From Rhodospirillaceae bacterium UBA6608 (GTDB lineage Bacteria > Pseudomonadota > Alphaproteobacteria > Rhodospirillales_A > Casp-alpha2), in contig DJHY01000017.1 in NCBI GenBank assembly GCA_002433335.1, positions 4,622-34,507 on the forward strand: a stretch of 29,886 nt of DNA. The letters are read 5' to 3'. The notes beneath the pieces are model-generated. The model ran no database searches. It had not been told where the DNA came from and saw nothing but the letters and a program-made list of their open reading frames with translations. Both the position numbers and the translations under genes were made by a program. This document shows, in pieces, positions 23,639-29,886 of this stretch; position 1 is the stretch's first letter, and the number at the start of each line of letters is the position of its first letter.

Positions 23639-24502
23639 TTATGCAGACGCCGGATGGATGCGCGCCCGGGCATCGTGCCGGGGTGCACCGGCGATCGGAC
23701 CGGGAAGGATCAATTCCTCTCCGGCCGCGCCGTACAGTTCGCGCAGGAAATCGTGGGTCAGGGCTTCGCTGGGCCCGTCATAGACGATGACGCCATCGCG
23801 CAGCGCGACCGTGCGGGTGCAGTAGCGGGTCGCGAAATCGACCTGATGCAGGGACACGACGACGGTGATGCGGTCCTCGCGGTTGATGCGGGCCAGGTTT
23901 TCCATCACGCGGCGGGCCGATTCCGGATCGAGCGATGCAATCGGCTCGTCCGCCAAGACGATCTCCGCCTGTTGGACCAGGGCGCGGGCAATGGCGGCGC
24001 GTTGTTGCTGTCCGCCGGACAGGGTCGAGGCGCGCTGCGTTGCGTATTGGTCGATGCCGACGCGACGCAAGGCCTCGAGCGCGCGGAGCTTTTCCTCGCG
24101 CGAGAACATCGCAAACCATCCCCGCCAAGCGGGAATTCTACCCAGGAACCCCAACAACACGTTGGTCATCAAGGACAGGCGGTCGACCAGATTGAACTGT
24201 TGAAAGATGACCCCGACACGGCCGCGCACAGCGCGCACGCCACGGGCCAGGCGGCCATTTTCCTGAACCGGATAACCCAGCACCTCGATCACGCCATCGC
24301 CGGACCGATCAGCCAACATCAGGCCCGAGATATGGCGCATCAAAGTCGATTTGCCCGAACCGGAAGCCCCGATCAGGGCGACCATTTCGCCGCTTTCGAT
24401 CGACAGACTGACGTTGTCCAACGCCCGGGTCGTTTGGAACCCCTTGCGGAACGTTTTGGAAAGGTTGTGTACGCGAATGGCTGGCATCGATGCGGATGTC
24501 AT
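23639..24502 (-). CDS. phnC: Phosphonate ABC transporter ATP-binding protein PhnC
   Basis: PhnC is the ATPase of the phosphonate importer. I prefer the start at 24502 ([18 protein letters not shown], 287 residues), where AGGG lies 6 bases upstream. Starts at 24508 and 24487 are close alternatives, and a longer frame from 24592 has an atypical N-terminus. Motifs are Walker [10 protein letters not shown], the Q-loop [20 protein letters not shown], signature [15 protein letters not shown], Walker [14 protein letters not shown] and switch histidine in [10 protein letters not shown]. These are all standard PhnC sequences. It is the first gene of phnCDE. A PHO-box-like repeat lies about 140 bases upstream. 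Confidence 0.95.
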   Translation of the reverse strand: MTSASMPAIRVHNLSKTFRKGFQTTRALDNVSLSIESGEMVALIGASGSGKSTLMRHISGLMLADRSGDGVIEVLGYPVQENGRLARGVRAVRGRVGVIFQQFNLVDRLSLMTNVLLGFLGRIPAWRGWFAMFSREEKLRALEALRRVGIDQYATQRASTLSGGQQQRAAIARALVQQAEIVLADEPIASLDPESARRVMENLARINREDRITVVVSLHQVDFATRYCTRTVALRDGVIVYDGPSEALTHDFLRELYGAAGEELILPGPIAGAPRHDARARIHPASA

Positions 24503-24641
24503 TGTCATCCCTGTCGTGATGGCGCTGATGCGGCGGCTCCCCCCGAGCAGCCTACGACCGGGCAAGCCGCCATCGGCGGCATTGGCCTGCACCGGAATGG
24601 CGGCTATCTAAGTGACGGGCAGTGACCCAATTCTTGCGGTT

Positions 24642-24659
24642 TCATGACGCTTTGATGAC
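24642..24659 (-). promoter_or_regulatory. PHO-box-like tandem repeat upstream of phnC
   Basis: TCATGACGCTTTGATGAC, read in the phnC direction, gives two GTCAT units 11 bases apart, followed about 11 bases later by AAGAAT as a possible -10 box. It matches the repeat before phnG at 16 of 18 positions and has the same orientation to its gene. The 286-base gap to the divergent kinase holds nothing else I can name. Confidence 0.6.
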
Positions 24660-24788
24660 TCGCATCACCCGGCCGCCCTGTCCCGATTTTCGGGATTTGG
24701 TGAAATCGACCAATACATGCAAATATGTGCCATCCCGTAGCGAAAGGGCGCGCGGGCCTGGGAAAGACGGGTCGGGGACCTGTTAGAT

Positions 24789-27700
24789 ATGTCGATCCAG
24801 ACCAAAATCATCGCGGTTCTGGTGGTCGTCTTAGGCGGCCTGCTGCTCGGCAACCTGGCCGTACTCGATCAGGTCGTTCTGGAAAGCTTCCGGACCCTTG
24901 AACGTCAGGAAATCCGCCGCGAAATCGGTCGCACGATGGCCAGCGTCGATGACGAGGCCAAAAGCCTGGATTCATTGGCCACGACTTGGTCCGAGTGGGA
25001 CGGCCTCGCAAAATTCGCGAACAATGACGATCCGAAGTTCGCCCAGCAGTTCCTTTCGGAACAGGAACTGGCCGCCTTCGGCCTGGATCTCGTGATCGTC
25101 ATCGACCGCCATCGGCACGCAACGTTCAGATACACGCGAAACCGCGAGACGAATTCCGAAATCAGCCTTCGCAATCTCAATTCCCAAACCTTTCCCAAGG
25201 ACCATCTGCTGTTGGCGCACCTGCGCGGCGGCGGAAACATCCGCGGCACCGTCGCCAGCGACCAAGGCCCGATGTTGGTCGCCGCCGCACCACTGTTCGG
25301 AAAGAACCAGCATCCGGCCGCCGTCGGCACGGTGATCGTAGGGCGGTTGATGAACAAGGCCGCGGTCTCGCGGATCTCCGGCTACATGAACAATGCGTTG
25401 GAGATGACGCCGATCACGGATGTCCTGTCCGGCGGGCAGCAGGAAATGGTCAATCGGATTCTCGCGCTCGACGAGCCTGTCATCGAAACCGGCCACGACG
25501 GCGCCTGGACCGCGTTTCTTGTGCAACGCGATCTGTTCGGTTATCCGGCGGCGCTTTATTCGATCACCGCTTGGTCGTCGATCCACAACCTGGGCGGCGC
25601 CACGGTCCGCACCGCCGGAACGATGGGCGTGATCGGTTCGTTGGTGGTTCTGCTCGCGATCCTGTTCATGATGCGCAGAATGATCGTTCGCCCGTTCGCG
25701 GACATGCAGCGCTCATTGTTGGCGATCCGGGCCTCCGGCGACATGTCGCGCACGCTTCCGCTGAAAGGAAATGACGAGTTCAGGATCATCAGCGGCGAGA
25801 TCAACGACCTTTTGATGGAGCGCACGGCCTTCGAACAGGCCTTGGAACGTCATCAGGAAGAGCTGGAAAAACGGGTCGAAGAGAGAACTTACGAGCTGCA
25901 GCGCGAAATCGCCGACCGCGAGGTCGCGCAGGAGACGTTGAAATTCGCTGAATTTTCGCTTTCTCACTCCAGCGAATTCCTGCTTTGGCTGCGTCGTGAT
26001 CAACGCATTCTCTACGTCAACGAAGCCACCTGTCGCCATCTCGGATATAGCCGCGACGAACTGCTGAACATGTCCTATGCGGATTTCAGCGACGGTCCCC
26101 CGCCCGACAAGGACTGGGACCTGTTCTGGGAAGAACTGCGCCACGGCGAAGCGGTTCTGTTCGACACCCGGCACCGGCGCAAGGACGGCTCCGCCGTTCC
26201 GGTCGAAGTGCGCGCCACGGTCATGGAGTATGCCGGCGAAGAATTCCTGTTCGCCTTCGCCCAGGATATTTCCAGGCGGATCGCCCGCGAACGGGCGCTC
26301 GTCGAGACCGAACGCCGATTCCGAACCCTGACCGAGGAAGCCAGCCAAGGGATCGTCGTCCATCGTGGGTTCTATCCCCTTTATATCAACCCGGCCTTTT
26401 TGCGAATTTTCGGATTCGAAGGCCAGAATGAGTTCCTTCGCCACGGCGGGCTAGAAGCAACATTGGCGCCGGAAGAAATGGCCCGCATTCGCGGCTACGA
26501 TCTTGCCCGCATGCAGGGACGCAGCGCCCCCAACGACTATGTCTATCGCGGGCTGCGGAAGGACGGGTCGGAAGTTTGGCTCAACAACCGGTCCTTCATG
26601 ATCGATTGGGGCGACGGCCCGGCAATTTGCACCGTGTTGTTCGACGTCACCAAATCGCGCAAGGCGACGCAGCAACTGTACCTGATGGAAACCGCGGTGC
26701 AGGAGGTCAACGACCCGTTCTTCGCCGTGAACTCCGAAGGATTGCTGACCTACGTCAACGATGCGGCCTGCCGGGCGCTGGATTACACGCGCGATGAATT
26801 GCTGGCGATGTACGTTCCGCAAATCAACCATGCACAGGCCGACGAATGGCCCGATTTCTGGGACAAGATCAAAGCACTGGGCCACAAAGTGACGTTCGGC
26901 TCTTCCCGGCGAAAAGACGGCACCACTTTTCCTGTCGAAATCTCATCCAGCTTCATCGACCACGAAGGGCAGGAATACGTCTTCTCTTTCGTTCGTGACA
27001 TCAGCGAACGGGTCCGCGCCGAGAATGACCTGCGCGAAGCCCATGACGAACTGGAAAAGCGTGTCGAAGAGCGCACCCAGGAACTGACCCGCGAGGTCGA
27101 GGAACGACGCCGGGCCGAAGCCGCGCTGCAACAAAGCGAAAATCGCCTGCGCGGCGCGGTGGAAAGCTTGCAGGAAGGGTTCGCCCTGTACGACGCGGAC
27201 GACCGCCTGGTGCTGATGAATGCGCGCTATGCCAACAATCACCCCCACGCCGACGAGATTTTGGCGAAGGGGGGAACCTTCGAAGACATCGCCCGCGCCA
27301 AGGTCGGTCTTATCGCCGATGCCAAAGGCCGCGAAGAAGAATTCGTCCAGGAGCGGTTGCGCGCCCACCGCAATCCGGGCCCGCCGATCATCCGCGAATT
27401 CACCGACGGCCGGTGGTTCTTGCTGCGCGAAAGCCGAACCTGGGAGGGCGGTATTACGCTGACCTCGACGGATATTACCGAGCTTAAGAAAATCGAAGGC
27501 GACCTGAAGCGGAAGACGGAGCTGTTCGACACCGCGGTCCGCGCCATGAACAACGGCATCGTGGTTATCGACCCGGACCTGCGGTTTGCCGCCTTTAACG
27601 ACCACTACCTCAAGCTGTTCGACTTCCCGCCCGAACTTGTCTATGTCGGTGCTCCCTTGGCCAATGCGGTCCGTTTTCTGGTCGAACGCGGCGAATACGA

Positions 27701-29886
27701 AGACGTCGACGCACCGGACGAAGAGATTGTCCAACGGCATTTGGAGCGCGTGCGCTCGCCGGATACGACCATCGCCCGGCGACGTTTGAAGAACGGGCGA
27801 ACCATCGAATCCCGGCGCGGCCATCTGCCCGACGGCGGCGTGGTCAGCATCCATGTCGACGTGACGGAAAATGCCGAATTGGAAGAACGCCTGCGCGAAG
27901 CACGCGACACGGCGGAAAGCGCAAACCAGGCCAAATCCGTATTCCTGGCCAACATGAGCCACGAGATTCGCACGCCGATGAACGGCATACTTGGGGTGGC
28001 CGAGATGCTCCGGGACACCCCGCTCAACAACAGCCAACAAGGCATGCTGGAGATCATCCAGGATTCCAGCCGAACCCTGATGGGCATCATCGACGATATT
28101 CTCGATTTCTCGAAGATCGAAGCCGGTCGTATCGAACTCGACCCAAGCCCATTCCGTTTGACCGAATTGATCGACGGCGTTGCCGAGCTCATGGCCCCCC
28201 GGGCCGAAGAAAAGCGAAACCGCCTGAATGTCTTTGTCGATCCTGCCCTGCCCGACACGATCGTCAGCGACCCGACGCGCCTGCGACAAATTCTTCTCAA
28301 TCTGGTCGGCAACGCGGTCAAGTTCACCGATAACGGCGTGGTCGGCATCGACGTTCGCCCCCATGAAGTCGACGGCAACGAGCCGCCTCGCCTGGTCATT
28401 CGGATAACCGACACCGGCATCGGCATATCACCGGCGAACCAGCGGAAACTGTTCCAGCCGTTCGAACAGGGGGATTCCTCGACCATGCGGCGGTTCGGCG
28501 GCACCGGTCTGGGCCTGTCGATTTGCAAAGCCCTGACCGAGGTGCTGGGCGGAGATGTCGATGTCGACAGCAAGGAGGGCGCGGGCTCGACCTTTAGCGT
28601 CACGATCCCGCTTCACGCGGAACACGATGCCACGGTCGTCATGGGCCGTCCGTTCGTCGGCACGCGGGTCGGTATTCTCGCCGCCGACCACGAGACCGGC
28701 GGATGCATCGAAAGCTATATGGCGCACCTTGGGGCCGAGACCAAGATCATCCCCAGCCTGCGTGCGCTAACGCAAATGACAAGCGGCGGCGCGTTGCTGT
28801 CCGAGAAATTCGATCTTCTAGTGGTCGACCATGACCGCGCCGCTGTCGGGATTTCCCGCTTTCTGAACGAGCGGGAAAGATCCGCCGATCCGATCAGCCA
28901 AAGAACAATCGTCTTGATGCCCCGGGGGCATATTCTGGCGATCAGCGCGGACGATGTCGCACGCCGTCGCCTTTACGTTCCGAAACCCATTCAACGCGCA
29001 ATGCTTTGGCAGGCCGCCGCGATGGCCTTGGGCCTGAACCTGCCGGGAATCGACAAACCCGTGCGAAATGCGGCCGAAACGGCGTCCTTGCCGCTGTATG
29101 CCCCGCCGGATTTCGAAACCGCCCGTCAGGCCGGCGCGTTGGTGCTGTTCGCGGAAGACAACCCGGTGAACTGCAAAGTCATTTGCATGATGCTGGAGCG
29201 CCTGGGCATTGCCGTCGAAACCGTAGCGAGCGGCTCAGAAGCCTGGAACAGGCTGCGCCGCCAACCGTTCGGACTTCTGATCACCGATTGCCACATGCCC
29301 GAAATGGACGGCTACGAGTTGACGGAACGGATCAGGACGCTGGAACGGTCGGGCAACCGGCCGCGCTTGCCGATCATCGCCTTGACCGCCGATGCCCTGA
29401 TCGGAACGCGCGAACGCTGCAAAGCCGCTGGGATGGACGACTATCTGCCGAAGCCGGTCGACCGCTCGGAACTCAATGCATTGATCCAACGCTGGCTGCC
29501 TCAGGCGATCTCGCTGCGGCGTCCGGTCGGCGAGTCGGAAGCCAACCATGACACACCGCCCCCTTCCTTTCCGGCAGAGGCGATCCTGGACCTGCGCTAT
29601 ATTCATGACGCCGTCGGTGGAGACGAGACCATGGTCGCCCCGTTGCTACAGGATTACCTGCGCAACGCCCGGCAATTGGTCGACGACATGTTGCGCGCCT
29701 TCGAAAGCGAGGACTTTGCCCGCGCCCGCGAGGCCGCACACGCGGCCAAGGGGACTTCGCTTTTGGCTGGGGCGGTCCGCTTCGCCAATTTGTGCGAACG
29801 GATCGAACTGTGCCTGCGGAGCGGCGACACCGAAAAAGCCGCCGATTGGTCCCGCCGGATCGAGCCGGAACTGGCCATCGTCTCTC
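24789..29886 (+). CDS. Large hybrid sensor histidine kinase (CHASE4-HAMP-5xPAS-HisKA-HATPase-REC-REC-HPt), incomplete at the right edge
   Basis: At least 1,699 residues are open to the window end with no stop codon. The order is: membrane helix 1 (about 7-27), an extracytoplasmic CHASE4-type domain (about 40-270, with TTWSEWDGLAKF), helix 2 (about 277-297), HAMP (about 298-350), coiled coil, then PAS at about 385-505, 508-625, 627-745, 783-900 and 905-1030. The kinase follows, with phospho-acceptor His1058 in SHEIRTP, the N box LLNLVGNAVKFTDNG, DTGIGIS and RRFGGTGLGLS. A first receiver (about 1289-1410) has only one acidic residue in its first acidic pocket and a possible Asp1347. The second receiver is canonical (AEDN, Asp1500, KP). 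An HPt domain starts near 1600 with His1651 in AAHAAKG. The signal is unknown. It is divergent from phnC, so a link to phosphonate or phosphate sensing is only positional. GGGGA lies about 10 bases before the start. Confidence 0.93.
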   Translation, partial: MSIQTKIIAVLVVVLGGLLLGNLAVLDQVVLESFRTLERQEIRREIGRTMASVDDEAKSLDSLATTWSEWDGLAKFANNDDPKFAQQFLSEQELAAFGLDLVIVIDRHRHATFRYTRNRETNSEISLRNLNSQTFPKDHLLLAHLRGGGNIRGTVASDQGPMLVAAAPLFGKNQHPAAVGTVIVGRLMNKAAVSRISGYMNNALEMTPITDVLSGGQQEMVNRILALDEPVIETGHDGAWTAFLVQRDLFGYPAALYSITAWSSIHNLGGATVRTAGTMGVIGSLVVLLAILFMMRRMIVRPFADMQRSLLAIRASGDMSRTLPLKGNDEFRIISGEINDLLMERTAFEQALERHQEELEKRVEERTYELQREIADREVAQETLKFAEFSLSHSSEFLLWLRRDQRILYVNEATCRHLGYSRDELLNMSYADFSDGPPPDKDWDLFWEELRHGEAVLFDTRHRRKDGSAVPVEVRATVMEYAGEEFLFAFAQDISRRIARERALVETERRFRTLTEEASQGIVVHRGFYPLYINPAFLRIFGFEGQNEFLRHGGLEATLAPEEMARIRGYDLARMQGRSAPNDYVYRGLRKDGSEVWLNNRSFMIDWGDGPAICTVLFDVTKSRKATQQLYLMETAVQEVNDPFFAVNSEGLLTYVNDAACRALDYTRDELLAMYVPQINHAQADEWPDFWDKIKALGHKVTFGSSRRKDGTTFPVEISSSFIDHEGQEYVFSFVRDISERVRAENDLREAHDELEKRVEERTQELTREVEERRRAEAALQQSENRLRGAVESLQEGFALYDADDRLVLMNARYANNHPHADEILAKGGTFEDIARAKVGLIADAKGREEEFVQERLRAHRNPGPPIIREFTDGRWFLLRESRTWEGGITLTSTDITELKKIEGDLKRKTELFDTAVRAMNNGIVVIDPDLRFAAFNDHYLKLFDFPPELVYVGAPLANAVRFLVERGEYEDVDAPDEEIVQRHLERVRSPDTTIARRRLKNGRTIESRRGHLPDGGVVSIHVDVTENAELEERLREARDTAESANQAKSVFLANMSHEIRTPMNGILGVAEMLRDTPLNNSQQGMLEIIQDSSRTLMGIIDDILDFSKIEAGRIELDPSPFRLTELIDGVAELMAPRAEEKRNRLNVFVDPALPDTIVSDPTRLRQILLNLVGNAVKFTDNGVVGIDVRPHEVDGNEPPRLVIRITDTGIGISPANQRKLFQPFEQGDSSTMRRFGGTGLGLSICKALTEVLGGDVDVDSKEGAGSTFSVTIPLHAEHDATVVMGRPFVGTRVGILAADHETGGCIESYMAHLGAETKIIPSLRALTQMTSGGALLSEKFDLLVVDHDRAAVGISRFLNERERSADPISQRTIVLMPRGHILAISADDVARRRLYVPKPIQRAMLWQAAAMALGLNLPGIDKPVRNAAETASLPLYAPPDFETARQAGALVLFAEDNPVNCKVICMMLERLGIAVETVASGSEAWNRLRRQPFGLLITDCHMPEMDGYELTERIRTLERSGNRPRLPIIALTADALIGTRERCKAAGMDDYLPKPVDRSELNALIQRWLPQAISLRRPVGESEANHDTPPPSFPAEAILDLRYIHDAVGGDETMVAPLLQDYLRNARQLVDDMLRAFESEDFARAREAAHAAKGTSLLAGAVRFANLCERIELCLRSGDTEKAADWSRRIEPELAIVS

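Noticed and set aside
26943..28364. Long minus-strand frame opposite the kinase
   Set aside because: Antisense to clear PAS, HisKA and ATPase motifs. No family features of its own.
1..29886. Mobile elements, CRISPR arrays, tRNA or rRNA genes
   Set aside because: No transposase or integrase motifs, regularly spaced direct repeats, or tRNA-like cloverleaf were noticed on either strand. A tool-based scan was not possible.

Overview
The window looks like a chromosomal segment of a GC-rich alphaproteobacterium, most likely in or near the Rhodospirillales. This rests on gene content, the style of the tripartite transporter, FCD-GntR and C-P lyase genes, and high third-position GC. It is an inference, because no rRNA or other phylogenetic marker is present. 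I see no tRNA, rRNA, insertion sequence, integrase or CRISPR array.

Region A (52-13318, minus strand) is an oxalate / C1 locus. In transcription order it holds a tripartite tricarboxylate-type transporter (tctC, tctB, tctA), an FCD-GntR regulator, oxalyl-CoA decarboxylase (oxc), formyl-CoA:oxalate CoA-transferase (frc), a stand-alone 10-formyl-tetrahydrofolate hydrolase-like protein, formate-tetrahydrofolate ligase (fhs) and a tandem universal stress protein ending at an intrinsic terminator. An FAH-fold protein and a PanE-family reductase follow. Together these could import a small carboxylate, activate oxalate as oxalyl-CoA, decarboxylate it to formyl-CoA, feed the resulting formate to tetrahydrofolate, and possibly reduce oxalyl-CoA to glyoxylate through the PanE-like enzyme. 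Two GTATAC-core palindromes, one before gntR-oxc and one before tctC, suggest that one regulator controls both transport and catabolism.

Region B (13467-24663) is a C-P lyase phosphonate locus. Tightly overlapping phnG-phnH-phnI-phnJ-phnK-phnL-DUF1045 run on the minus strand. phnF (regulator) and phnM run on the plus strand. phnC-phnD-phnE (transporter) run on the minus strand, with an orphan mini chemoreceptor signalling protein between phnM and phnE. PhnJ keeps its radical glycine and four iron-sulfur cysteines. Three 11-bp-period GTCA repeats that look like PHO boxes lie upstream of phnG, phnM and phnC. A perfect 12-bp palindrome between phnG and phnF is the likely PhnF operator. phnN and phnP are not in the window, and a 2H-phosphoesterase (DUF1045) closes the operon.

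Region C (24789 to the right edge, plus strand) is one very large, incomplete hybrid sensor kinase: CHASE4, HAMP, five PAS domains, HisKA/HATPase, two receiver domains and an HPt domain. It is transcribed divergently from phnC.
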